Below are positions 16,389-25,400 of a stretch of 64,000 bases of DNA, piece by piece. Each line of letters opens with the position of its first letter. Within the stretch, counting starts at the first letter, position 1. The translations under genes were made by a program, and so were the position numbers. The notes under the pieces are model-generated. The model saw nothing but the letters and a program-made list of their open reading frames with translations. It did not search any database and had not been told where the DNA came from. This stretch comes from Pararhizobium sp. A13 (GTDB taxonomy: Bacteria; Pseudomonadota; Alphaproteobacteria; Rhizobiales; Rhizobiaceae): NCBI RefSeq assembly GCF_040126305.1, contig NZ_CP149510.1, positions 996,001 through 1,060,000 on the forward strand, read 5' to 3'.

Positions 16389-19300
16389 TCACTTCTTCGA
16401 GAGCTCCACAAGGCTCCTGTCCAGCATCTCCCGCGGCAAAGTCAGCACCGCAGGGCCTTCGGTGTAGATCAGCGCGCACCGAAAGGCGTGGTCGGGATAG
16501 AGCGGCGCGAGAAGAGTGCGGTAGATCGCCAGCTGCGCCCGGTAGACGAAGGGTACGTCTTCCGGCGAAGCGGGTACTTCCCGGTTGGTCTTGAAATCGG
16601 CGAGAATGACCGTGTTGCCGGAGACTGCAAGCCGGTCGATGCGGCCGGAAACGGCGAAATCGCGCGTCCCGAGCGTCAACGTGCCCATCACGGACACTTC
16701 CGCGCGGCTCGTCTCGGAAAACAGTGCGGCGAGTTCCGGATGCTCGATCACGCTCAGCACCGAAGCCGTCAACGCTTGCCGCTCGCTTGCCGACCAGCGG
16801 GGCACGGAGCGAGCCAGGTAGCGCTCGGCGGCGGCGTGCCGTTCCTCGGGCGCGATCGACGGCAACACCTGCAGGAAGCGGTGCAGGATCGCACCCCGTA
16901 GTAGAGACCTGTTGGCGCCGGCTTTTTGCGAGAACAACGCCGAACCGACGATGGCGGCTCCATCGTCCTCGTCAATGATGACACCCGCGCCGGAGGGGCT
17001 TAACGGGCGCGGCAGGTGCCGTTGCGGCGGCAAGGGCTGCAGAAGGGAGGCGGGCAGGCCCACTGGCCGGACATCTGCAGCTTCCTTGACAGCGTCCTGC
17101 GTCTCCAGGTCGCGAGCGGCGGATGAAGCCTGCCACGAATAGCCGGTCCATTCCTGATTGCCCGCCGTGAATGTCTTGGGCGTGCTGCGACCGCACTCGT
17201 CCCCGGACAGGCTTGTCGTGACCATGGCATGCCAGCTTTCGGGATTGGCCCGTTTGCCCTGATAACCACAGACGATCAGTCGGTCTGCCGCACGCGTCAT
17301 GCCGACATAGAGAAGCCGGCGATATTCCTCTTCGGCGGCGGTCTTCAGCCGAGCGGTGTCCGCGTCGATCAATGTGTTGGACGCCGCCCCCGGCGGCCGC
17401 CAGGCAGGAAGCGGCAGTGCTGCGTTGCGATTGTCCGGCTGGATCAGGCGCAGGCCGGAGACATGCTGCGAATTAAAAGCCTTGCCGCCGCCATCGACCA
17501 GGAACACCACCGGCGCCTCCAGCCCCTTGGCGGCATGCACGGTCATGATGCGCACTTCGTTGCGCTCCTTGTCCTGCTCGCGCTTGACCGTCGGCGCTTC
17601 CATTTCGAGACCGGAAATGAAGGCCTGCAGGCCGGGCAGCCCGTTTTTCTCGTGATCGAGCGCAAAGGTCAGGAATTCATCGAGGATATCGCTGACTTCG
17701 GTTCCGAGCCGGCCGAGGAAAGCGGCGCGGCCGCCGTCATGACCGAGGATACGGGCGTAGAAATCATGGACAGGCAGCGTGCGCGACAATGCCCTGTATC
17801 GCTGCAGCTTTTGCAGGGCACCTGTGTAGCGCGCGCCCTCGTCGGCGCCGAATTCCTGCAGGCGTTGCCAGACGCTGACCGACAGCGGACGGGAGACCGC
17901 GAGATCCCTGACGTCGTCCTCACCCAGATTGAACAGCGGGCTTTTGAGGAGGGCGGCGAGCGAAAGGTCGTCCTGCGGCAGGAGCACGAAGCGTCCAAGC
18001 GCCATCAGATCCTGCACGGCGATGTGGTTGGTGAGAACAAGCCGGTCGGCCCCGGCAACCGGAATGTTGCGGCGCGTTTTCAAGGCTCGGGTGAGAGCGT
18101 TGACGAAGGCATCGCGCTTGCGCACGAGAACGATGACGTCGCCCGGCTGCATCGGCCGCTTGATACCTTTTTCGATCACCGTTTCCTTGCCGATCCAATC
18201 GGCGAGCACGGCGGCGATACGTTGGGCAAGAATGTTAGCCGGCGCATCCTCGGGTGTAGCGTCGAAGGCAGCGGTCCAGTCATCCTCCTGAATGCTGTCG
18301 GCCGGCGCGATCGCATCCCACACTTCGACCAGACCGGGGTGACCGATGCGGTTGGAGGCATGCACGACCGCATCCTGCCGGGCGCTGAGCCCGCGCGCGT
18401 GCAGCGGATTTTCGAACACAGTATCGACGGCCGACAGAACGTCCTCGGTCGAGCGGAAGGAGAGCTGCAGCCGGATCGGGCTGAAGGCCTTGCCACTGTC
18501 GCGGACGCGCCGCTCCGTCTCGATGCTCTCGTCGGAAAAACGTTCGGGCCGGGCACCCTGAAAGGAGTAGATCGATTGCTTCTCGTCGCCGACGGCAAAC
18601 ATCGTACGGTTACCAGCACGCGCCGTTTCGCCGGAGAAGAAATCCTCCGCCAGCGACTGGATGATGGTCCATTGCACGGGGCTCGTATCCTGCGCCTCGT
18701 CGACCAGAATGTGGTCGATGCCCTGATCGAGCTTGTAGTGGATCCAGCGGCTGACATCGCCGCGCGACAGCAGCGCCGCCGTGCGGTTGATCAGGTCGTC
18801 GAAATCGAGCTGGCTGCGGCTTTTCTTGATGTCCTCGTAATCGCCGTTCAGCCGGTCAGCGAGGGTGAGTGCCGCTTTCGTCGCCTCGAACACGGCGACG
18901 AGGTTAAGACGATCCATGGAGGCGGCGATGTGATCGCGGGCGGCGAGGACAAGAGACTCCAGATCTGGTGCCTTGTCGCGGACCGGTTTCGAGATGAAGA
19001 CCGAATCGGCCTTGATCTTGCCGTTCTGGGTGTAGAACAAGTCCCGCAGCATGTTGAAGCGTTGCAAGGGATCGGCGAGCTTGGCGACGGCGCGAAGACC
19101 GTCGGCGAATTCCGCAACCTTCGCCCCGCCGTCCGAAAGCGCGATGCCGATGTAGCGCTCAAGCGTTGCGCCGTTTAGACCCTTCAATGGCCAGAATCCG
19201 GCTATCGCTGTCTCGGACGTTTCGTCCGGTCCGAGATCGAGCGCTGTTCGAAGCGCCGGGTCGATGCCACCGTTAAGATTGGCATCCTCCAGAAATGCCT

Positions 19301-19955
19301 GAATGGCGGTGCGGTTGGCGACGATTGCCGTCAGCAACTTTTCGAGCCCGGTATCGTCGGCGAGATCGAGAACGGTCGCAAAGGCTTCCGTCAGTTCGCG
19401 GTCATCCTCGCTTGCCGTCGCCGTGAGGTGCGCGCGGCGGGCATCGGCAAGAAGCGTTGCGGAAGCACGGTCGTCCAGTACCGAGAAATGCCCGGCAACG
19501 TTGGCTTCGAGCGGAAACTGGTGCAGCAGCGCCTCGCAGAAGGCGTGGATCGTCTGGATCTTCAGTCCGCCCGGCGTTTCCAGTGCCCGGGCAAACAGGC
19601 GCCGCGCTTCCTGGCGTTTCAGCAGATCCGGCCGCGCGCCCTCGATCGCCGCAATCCGGTCATCCAGCGCCTCGTCGTCGAGCGTCACCCATTCGGCCAA
19701 TCGCTCGAAGACTCGGTTGGACATTTCCGACGCGGCAGCCTTGGTATAGGTCAGGCAGAGAATGGCAGACGGCCGGCATCCGGATAAGAGTAGCCGGATA
19801 ACGCGCTGCGTCAGCACATGCGTCTTGCCCGAGCCGGCGTTGGCCGACACCCAGGCCGAGCGGGCGGGATCGGAAGCAAGCGCCTGCTTGGAGGACGTCC
19901 AGTCGAGCCACCCTTGAGGCGAAGGCTCGAGAGGGCCGAAATCGTCATCCCTCAT
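16389..19955 (-). CDS. addA: Double-strand break repair helicase-nuclease AddA
   Basis: 1188 aa from the ATG at 19955 (MRDDDFGPLE), overlapping the end of addB by 11 bp; an ATG six bases earlier is an alternative. Walker A is NAGSGKTHVLTQRV, followed by the UvrD-type LCLTYTKAAASEM. Walker B is ILVDEAQDTSP, and later helicase motifs include GDEKQSIYSFQGARPE and VHAAKGLEAPVV. The C-terminal RecB-type nuclease core is SGRIDRL followed by ILADFKTNRE. AddAB is the alphaproteobacterial counterpart of RecBCD: it resects broken ends for RecA loading. The overlap with addB ensures coupled expression. Confidence 0.96.
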   Translation of the reverse strand: MRDDDFGPLEPSPQGWLDWTSSKQALASDPARSAWVSANAGSGKTHVLTQRVIRLLLSGCRPSAILCLTYTKAAASEMSNRVFERLAEWVTLDDEALDDRIAAIEGARPDLLKRQEARRLFARALETPGGLKIQTIHAFCEALLHQFPLEANVAGHFSVLDDRASATLLADARRAHLTATASEDDRELTEAFATVLDLADDTGLEKLLTAIVANRTAIQAFLEDANLNGGIDPALRTALDLGPDETSETAIAGFWPLKGLNGATLERYIGIALSDGGAKVAEFADGLRAVAKLADPLQRFNMLRDLFYTQNGKIKADSVFISKPVRDKAPDLESLVLAARDHIAASMDRLNLVAVFEATKAALTLADRLNGDYEDIKKSRSQLDFDDLINRTAALLSRGDVSRWIHYKLDQGIDHILVDEAQDTSPVQWTIIQSLAEDFFSGETARAGNRTMFAVGDEKQSIYSFQGARPERFSDESIETERRVRDSGKAFSPIRLQLSFRSTEDVLSAVDTVFENPLHARGLSARQDAVVHASNRIGHPGLVEVWDAIAPADSIQEDDWTAAFDATPEDAPANILAQRIAAVLADWIGKETVIEKGIKRPMQPGDVIVLVRKRDAFVNALTRALKTRRNIPVAGADRLVLTNHIAVQDLMALGRFVLLPQDDLSLAALLKSPLFNLGEDDVRDLAVSRPLSVSVWQRLQEFGADEGARYTGALQKLQRYRALSRTLPVHDFYARILGHDGGRAAFLGRLGTEVSDILDEFLTFALDHEKNGLPGLQAFISGLEMEAPTVKREQDKERNEVRIMTVHAAKGLEAPVVFLVDGGGKAFNSQHVSGLRLIQPDNRNAALPLPAWRPPGAASNTLIDADTARLKTAAEEEYRRLLYVGMTRAADRLIVCGYQGKRANPESWHAMVTTSLSGDECGRSTPKTFTAGNQEWTGYSWQASSAARDLETQDAVKEAADVRPVGLPASLLQPLPPQRHLPRPLSPSGAGVIIDEDDGAAIVGSALFSQKAGANRSLLRGAILHRFLQVLPSIAPEERHAAAERYLARSVPRWSASERQALTASVLSVIEHPELAALFSETSRAEVSVMGTLTLGTRDFAVSGRIDRLAVSGNTVILADFKTNREVPASPEDVPFVYRAQLAIYRTLLAPLYPDHAFRCALIYTEGPAVLTLPREMLDRSLVELSKK

Positions 19956-22900
19956 TGGCATCCTCCTCGCCTTCCGCCGTCGCCCATTCGGCAACGCGGG
20001 CAAGATGATCATACTCGCCGCCGTAATCGCGCTCTTTCTGCACAATCACGCGTGAGGCAAAGCCGTGTTTGCCGTTCATCAGGGCGGTGAGGAGCCCCGC
20101 CAGTTCCTTGAGCGATTCCCCGGCCAGTTGCTCGGCGGATTTGGTCTCGACGTTGGCGCGCGTTTTGGCGTGTTCGTTGTTGACTTCCTCAGGCTTAAAT
20201 CGTTCGCCGGGTTTCAGGCGGACATAGACCAGCGACTGCGGATGCCGTGATCCCGCGTGCTTGAAAGCGCCCGCCTTGAGCGCGGCGGCTTCGAGCGCCA
20301 GTTGCGGATCAAGCAGCGCACGCGCCTCGTTGACCGACGGGCTGGAGCCGGTCTTGTAATCGACGATCACGGCGCTGCCGTCGCCGAGAATGTCGATACG
20401 GTCGGCAATGCCGGTCAGCTTGATGTCCTCGACGCCGATCTCCATCGAGGCATAAAGCTCGGTGTAGGATTTCCGGATATCGGCGTGGCGAGCGATTTCC
20501 CACTCGATGAAGGCCTTGCCAACGGCGGCAAAGCGCGGTCGCCAGACGACGTCGATATGGGCGGGCAGCGCTTGTTCGTCGAAGGCCTCGTTGATCAGCC
20601 GGCTCATTTCCTGCGCCGCGTCCGGTGACGCGGGATCGAGATCGGCGCGGACGAAGCGTTCGACGATCTTGTGATAGAGCGTGCCGCGCTCGGCCGCACC
20701 CGGATCGCGGTTGAAGGGATCGATCGGCTGCAGGCGCAGGATTCGCTTGGCATAGACAGCATAGGGATCGCGTCGCAGGCGGGCGACCTCGCTGAAGGAA
20801 TAGCTGCGCGGCTGCAGCTCCGGCGAAGGTTTCGGCTCCGGGCGGGTCGCCAGTGGTTGCGTAACGCCCTGGTCGAGCATGCCCGCCCAATGATGATAAT
20901 CCCTGCCGTTCTCGCGAAGCCTTGCCGCGAAATCGCGGCCGCCGACGGCGAGAAGCCGTTGCAACCAGCGCGAGGCGACGGTCGGCGTGGCACCCTTGCG
21001 CATCGCTCGTGTCAGGATGAGCTTGCGGGTGCCGCAAGCCATCTGGAAATCATGGGCCAGCTGGCCGATGCGCCGCTCCGGCGGCTCCAGGCCGATGGAC
21101 GTTTTCATGGTGCGCGACAGGAAAGGATCATTGGCGGTCTGCCCGGGCCAGGTGCCTTCGTTCATGCCGCCGAGAACGACGAGATCGACGCTTTGCAGAC
21201 GGGATTCCAGTGCGCCGAAGATAAACACGCGGGGATGGCGCATGGAACGCGGCTTTATCGCCTCGCTCGCCGATAGCGCCTCCATGATGTCGCTCCATTG
21301 GGGTCCGTCGGCGGTCATCTGGCCGTCGGTGTCGATGACGGAGCGAAAAAGGGTCGCCAGGGCTTCGCCGGCTTCACCCGACCAGAGACCGGCAAGACTG
21401 CCGCGTTCGTCGACGGTGGCCGCTTCGAGCGCTGCGCCGGTTTTTTCTGCCCATTCGGCAAGCGTCAAGGCCGCGGTCAGACCCCGGCCGGTTCTGTGAT
21501 GGCGCACCAGCGTTCCAGCCAGCGGTTCTACAGCGGCGGCAATGCGCCGGGCAAGATCGCGGGCCCGCTCGATCGCCGCCTCGTCGATCCGGCTGCGCCA
21601 TTCCGGCAGATGTCTTTTGTTTCCTTCGCGCTGGAGCGCCTCGTCGAGAAGAACCACCAGTTCGGAAATATCGGCGCTGCCGGTGCCGCCGCGCAGCGCC
21701 ATCAGTTCCAGCGTCTCTGCCGTTGTGTTCATGACATCCGTGGGTAGGCCGAATCGCGCCAGCGGATGCTTCAACAGGGCGGTGATCGAAACCGGATCGC
21801 CGGGCCGCAGAGCGGCCTCGAGAAGCAGCCGCGTCAGGCTGCCGGGGCCGGTCGCCGAAAGCGGTGTACCGGCCGAATCGTCGGCCTCGATGCCAAACCG
21901 CAGGAGTTCGGCCGCCACCCGGCGGGCAAGGTCTCGGTCGGGCGTGATCAGTGCGGCCTGGCTTTCCTCGCTGCCGTGCAGAGCGAGCCGAAGGGCGATA
22001 GCGATCGCCGTCGCCTCCTCGCGTTCATTGGCCGTCTCGATCAGCGCGGCATCCTTAAAGGCGTCCGTAAGCTGGGCCTGATCGACGGCGCCGCGAAGGG
22101 CTGTCCAGCCGCTCGTTGCCTGAACCGGCAGGAGGGCATGGGACATGATCTCCGCGCGATAATCGAGGTCAGCGTCCGCTGTGCCGAGCGGCATGACATC
22201 GCGGCGGTCGATGCCCATGCGGTTCAGCAAGCGGAAGAAGCCGTATTGCGGATGGCTGCGGCTTGCCGGATCACCGGCCAGCTTGGCCGTTTCCGGCGCG
22301 ATCATCATCCACTCCGCATTGCCCATCGTCCGGTCGAGACCGGGCAGCACGATGGTGCCATTCGGCAGTTTTTGCACCGCGGCGATCAGACTGGCCGTCG
22401 CGGGGATAGAGCCGGTCGACCCGGCGATAATGATCGGTCCGGTGACTTTTCCGTCGGCGATACGCTGCCTCTCGGCTTCGAGGATGGCGTTGCGGTGGCG
22501 GGCGGGCGAGGATTGCTTGAGCTCCTCCAGTCGCTGCGGCCAGTAGGTGCGGGCGATCTTGAGGAATTCGAGCGTTAGCTGCCACCACAGCGCATGGTCG
22601 GCGTCGTCGAGTTTGTCGAGCGCCTCCCAATCCAGCTCTTCGGTTTCCATCGCGTCGATGATCTCGGAGAGATTGCGGGCGAGCCAGATCGCGTCGGCGG
22701 GGCTTGCGGGAGCTATCAGCGGGCTTTCCGCGTGCACATCGACCACGGCCTTCGGAAGCTGGTTTCGCCAGGCGAGGATGAGGCGGCCAAGCTCGATCAG
22801 CCGGGCGGTGTTCGTCAAAGGCGGCGCCAGATCGAGGATCGCCGGGATTTCCGCGTCGAAGAAGCCGCTGTCGTCGTCGGTTTCCCCCAACGCCCGGATC

Positions 22901-23130
22901 ATTGGCAGGATGGCAGAGCGGCCGCCGAGGCTATCGACCAGTTCCGAGCGCAAGACGCGCGCCGAGCGGCGGGTCGGCACGAAGATCGTGATGCCGGCAA
23001 GGGCCAGCGGATCGGCTTCCGCATAGCGAAAACCGGGCACCAATTCGCCGGAGCACAGCTTTTCGACCAGCGTCTTCAGGAAGGGAAGGCCAGGGGGAAT
23101 GGTGAAAACGTTGGAAACGGTTTCCGCCAT
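19945..23130 (-). CDS. addB: Double-strand break repair protein AddB
   Basis: 1061 aa, the usual size of alphaproteobacterial AddB. The N-terminus contains ITIFVPTRRSARVLRSEL and IIIAGSTGSIPATASL, an inactivated UvrD-like helicase fold. The C-terminus contains a RecB-like nuclease: RGTLYHKIVERFV, ADRIDILGDG and VIVDYKTGSSPS with the active-site Asp-Tyr-Lys. It forms the heterodimer with AddA. It starts 4 bp after the MurU-like gene stop, so both belong to one operon. Confidence 0.95.
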   Translation of the reverse strand: MAETVSNVFTIPPGLPFLKTLVEKLCSGELVPGFRYAEADPLALAGITIFVPTRRSARVLRSELVDSLGGRSAILPMIRALGETDDDSGFFDAEIPAILDLAPPLTNTARLIELGRLILAWRNQLPKAVVDVHAESPLIAPASPADAIWLARNLSEIIDAMETEELDWEALDKLDDADHALWWQLTLEFLKIARTYWPQRLEELKQSSPARHRNAILEAERQRIADGKVTGPIIIAGSTGSIPATASLIAAVQKLPNGTIVLPGLDRTMGNAEWMMIAPETAKLAGDPASRSHPQYGFFRLLNRMGIDRRDVMPLGTADADLDYRAEIMSHALLPVQATSGWTALRGAVDQAQLTDAFKDAALIETANEREEATAIAIALRLALHGSEESQAALITPDRDLARRVAAELLRFGIEADDSAGTPLSATGPGSLTRLLLEAALRPGDPVSITALLKHPLARFGLPTDVMNTTAETLELMALRGGTGSADISELVVLLDEALQREGNKRHLPEWRSRIDEAAIERARDLARRIAAAVEPLAGTLVRHHRTGRGLTAALTLAEWAEKTGAALEAATVDERGSLAGLWSGEAGEALATLFRSVIDTDGQMTADGPQWSDIMEALSASEAIKPRSMRHPRVFIFGALESRLQSVDLVVLGGMNEGTWPGQTANDPFLSRTMKTSIGLEPPERRIGQLAHDFQMACGTRKLILTRAMRKGATPTVASRWLQRLLAVGGRDFAARLRENGRDYHHWAGMLDQGVTQPLATRPEPKPSPELQPRSYSFSEVARLRRDPYAVYAKRILRLQPIDPFNRDPGAAERGTLYHKIVERFVRADLDPASPDAAQEMSRLINEAFDEQALPAHIDVVWRPRFAAVGKAFIEWEIARHADIRKSYTELYASMEIGVEDIKLTGIADRIDILGDGSAVIVDYKTGSSPSVNEARALLDPQLALEAAALKAGAFKHAGSRHPQSLVYVRLKPGERFKPEEVNNEHAKTRANVETKSAEQLAGESLKELAGLLTALMNGKHGFASRVIVQKERDYGGEYDHLARVAEWATAEGEEDANEG

Positions 23131-23134
23131 GTCC

Positions 23135-23866
23135 TCATGCTCCCGTCTGGAAGCGTCTGATCGCCTCTTCGGCCTCGCCGACTGCTTCCGGCGTGCCCAC
23201 GGTCAGCCAGTGACCTTCGAGAAGGATGCCGAAAAGCCTGTTTCTGGCAATCGCCTTGTCGAAATAGATGTTGAGGTTGAAAGGTCCTTCCGGGGCGTCG
23301 GCAAAGAGCCTGCTGTGCATGGCGATCGCGCCCGCATAGACGACGGGGTTTTCCATGCCCTCCCTGTAACGCGAGAGCCGGCCCTGCGGATCAAGCGCGA
23401 AATCCAGCTTGCCGTTGTGGCCGGTCGTATCCTCGTTGCGGACACAGAGCAGAGCCATGTCCATCGTTTCAGGGTCAAAGAAGGAAGCAAGCCGCTCAAG
23501 ATTTGACGGTGCGTCCGGCTTTTCGCCGATCCAGAAGAGATCGGCGTTCATGACGAGGACCGGACCGCCATCGAGCAGTTTCAATCCCTTGGCAAGACCA
23601 CCACCGGAACTCATCAACGCATCCCGCTCGTCGGAGATGACGATTCTCGGCCGGTGCCTGTCCTTCAGATGCGCCTCCATCTGGTCGGCGAAATGGTGGA
23701 CGTTGACCGCCGCCGTCTCGATGCCGGCACCTTCGATCGCGTCGAGTACGTAATCGATCATCGGCTTCCCGGCGATGCGCACCAGGGGTTTCGGCATGGT
23801 ATCGGTGATGGGCCGCAGCCGGGTGCCAAGCCCCGCCGCGAGCACCATGGCATTCTTGATGGACAT
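23135..23866 (-). CDS. Sugar-1-phosphate nucleotidyltransferase, MurU-like
   Basis: 243 aa from the ATG at 23866; an in-frame start 15 bp earlier adds MDYVP and is less conserved. The NTP_transferase signature is MVLAAGLGTRLRPITDTMPK, with VLVMNADLFW carrying the metal-binding Asp. Length and order beside an AmgK-like kinase match the AmgK-MurU pair of Pseudomonas putida, where MurU makes UDP-MurNAc from MurNAc-1-phosphate. That route bypasses de novo synthesis and gives fosfomycin tolerance. A mannose-1-phosphate guanylyltransferase activity is the main alternative, and substrate cannot be settled by eye. Confidence 0.8.
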   Translation of the reverse strand: MSIKNAMVLAAGLGTRLRPITDTMPKPLVRIAGKPMIDYVLDAIEGAGIETAAVNVHHFADQMEAHLKDRHRPRIVISDERDALMSSGGGLAKGLKLLDGGPVLVMNADLFWIGEKPDAPSNLERLASFFDPETMDMALLCVRNEDTTGHNGKLDFALDPQGRLSRYREGMENPVVYAGAIAMHSRLFADAPEGPFNLNIYFDKAIARNRLFGILLEGHWLTVGTPEAVGEAEEAIRRFQTGA

Positions 23867-23906
23867 AGGCACGTAATCCACTGAAGTCCTGACCGCTGAT
23901 TCGGTT

Positions 23907-25400
23907 TTAAAGGATTCCAGCCTTTATGCACCAATCACGCAAGGGCGCGAGCGCTTCATGTTCGAGCGCCACGTGAAGATAGGAGAATGTCCGCGGCATG
24001 TGCTTCATGTAGAAGGGCTTGCCGTCGCGCTGCATCAGCCGGACCCAGATGCCGGCGAGCTTGCAGTTGCGCTGCGCCGACATCAGATGCCAGTCGCGCC
24101 GGAACGCTGCCTCGTCGAAACCGCCGAGAGCGTGGCGTTCAGTGCAGTAGAGCGAGAGCATCTCGCCGCAGAGGTCCGGCTCGATCGTCACCCGCGCATC
24201 CTGTGTGATGGATGCCACGTCATAGGCTGTCGGGCCGATCATCGCGTCCTGGAAATCGATGATGCCGACACGGTCGAAGCCGGAGTTCTTAGCGCGCCAG
24301 ATGATGTTCGGCGAATGGAAATCCCGTAACAGTAGTTTCTTTTCCGACGTGGCGAGAAGATCGACCAGTCTATCCCAGACCGAGAAATACGCGGCACGCT
24401 CGGCGTCGGAGGCCTTCTCGCCGCGCTTCCACGGAAGATACCAGTCGATCAGCAGGCTGGCTTCGATCTTCATTGCCGTACGATCGAAATCGGGTATGTG
24501 GTGCGTAATGGTATCGGACAGGGGTATGTCGCGTGTTACCGGCTGCGCGTGCAGATGCGCGAGCACGCGAACACTTTCTAGATAACGTTCGGCGACCGGC
24601 TGTCCATCCGCATCGAGGATACCCTCGCTGCCGAGATTTTCGATCAGAAGGATGCCTGCGTCGAGATCTCTTTCGTAAACCTCGGGCGCGCAAAATCCCT
24701 TGTCCCGAATGTCGCTGGCAATTGCAACGAACGGAATGACGTCTTCGGCAAGATGGGCGAGCTGCTGGTAGTATTTGCCATCCTGCAGGATCGGCCCGGC
24801 CTTGTGGCGGGCCGAATCCATCAGGATTCGCACCGGTTGCCCCGCGATCAAAATCCGCTCATAGGCGCGTGCCGACGCATCGCCGCTCAGATGCCGGCGC
24901 TTTGCCTCTCCATATCCGCCGTGTTGCAGGAAGGAACGGATCGCAAGGCTGCGCTTGATCCGCGCCAAGGCCACCGTATCGCCGGATATGGTGACGCGGC
25001 GGCCGTCATCGAGGTGGGAAAAGGTCGCGGTCAGTCGGGTTTTCGGCAGCGCCGAGAGCGCGTTTTCCGGCCATTCCACCAGGCAGATACCGTCCGAGAG
25101 CGCTTCGTCGAGGCCGAGTTCGTCCAGTTCGGACACATCTGCCAGCCGGTAGAGGTCGAAATGCGAAACAGGAATGCGCAGGTCGTAGCTTTGCACCAGG
25201 GTGAAGGTCGGGCTCGGCACCTCGAGCGCCTCGTCGTCGGCCATGGCGCGCAGGAAGGCGCGGGCGAGCGTCGATTTGCCGGCGCCGAGATCGCCGGAGA
25301 GCGCCAGGCAGTCGCCGGGCTTCAAGGCCAGCGCCAGGTCTTCGCCGAGCTGAATGGTCGCGGCCTCGTCTTTCAGGAAAATTGCGATGTCCTGCATCAT
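23907..25400 (-). CDS. TsaE fused to AmgK-like aminoglycoside-phosphotransferase-fold sugar kinase
   Basis: 497 aa with two domains. Residues about 1-150 are TsaE: Walker A GDLGAGKSTLARAFLRA, SPTFTLVQSY and HFDLYRL, then LVEWPENA. TsaE is the ATPase that drives the TsaBD complex making N6-threonylcarbamoyladenosine in tRNA. Residues about 165-497 are an APH-fold kinase with LLLRDFHSPNIIW (catalytic Asp) and IIDFQDAMIGP (metal-binding Asp). This half resembles AmgK, the anomeric MurNAc/GlcNAc kinase. The gene following it is the matching MurU-like transferase. Both catalytic centres look intact. The ATG overlaps the divL stop (ATGA). Databases carry this fusion in related bacteria under a bifunctional name. 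Confidence 0.88.
   Translation of the reverse strand: MMQDIAIFLKDEAATIQLGEDLALALKPGDCLALSGDLGAGKSTLARAFLRAMADDEALEVPSPTFTLVQSYDLRIPVSHFDLYRLADVSELDELGLDEALSDGICLVEWPENALSALPKTRLTATFSHLDDGRRVTISGDTVALARIKRSLAIRSFLQHGGYGEAKRRHLSGDASARAYERILIAGQPVRILMDSARHKAGPILQDGKYYQQLAHLAEDVIPFVAIASDIRDKGFCAPEVYERDLDAGILLIENLGSEGILDADGQPVAERYLESVRVLAHLHAQPVTRDIPLSDTITHHIPDFDRTAMKIEASLLIDWYLPWKRGEKASDAERAAYFSVWDRLVDLLATSEKKLLLRDFHSPNIIWRAKNSGFDRVGIIDFQDAMIGPTAYDVASITQDARVTIEPDLCGEMLSLYCTERHALGGFDEAAFRRDWHLMSAQRNCKLAGIWVRLMQRDGKPFYMKHMPRTFSYLHVALEHEALAPLRDWCIKAGIL

Noticed and set aside
17229..19178. Open frame of 649 codons on the plus strand inside addA
   Set aside because: Antisense shadow of conserved helicase sequence; no start signal and no recognisable domain.
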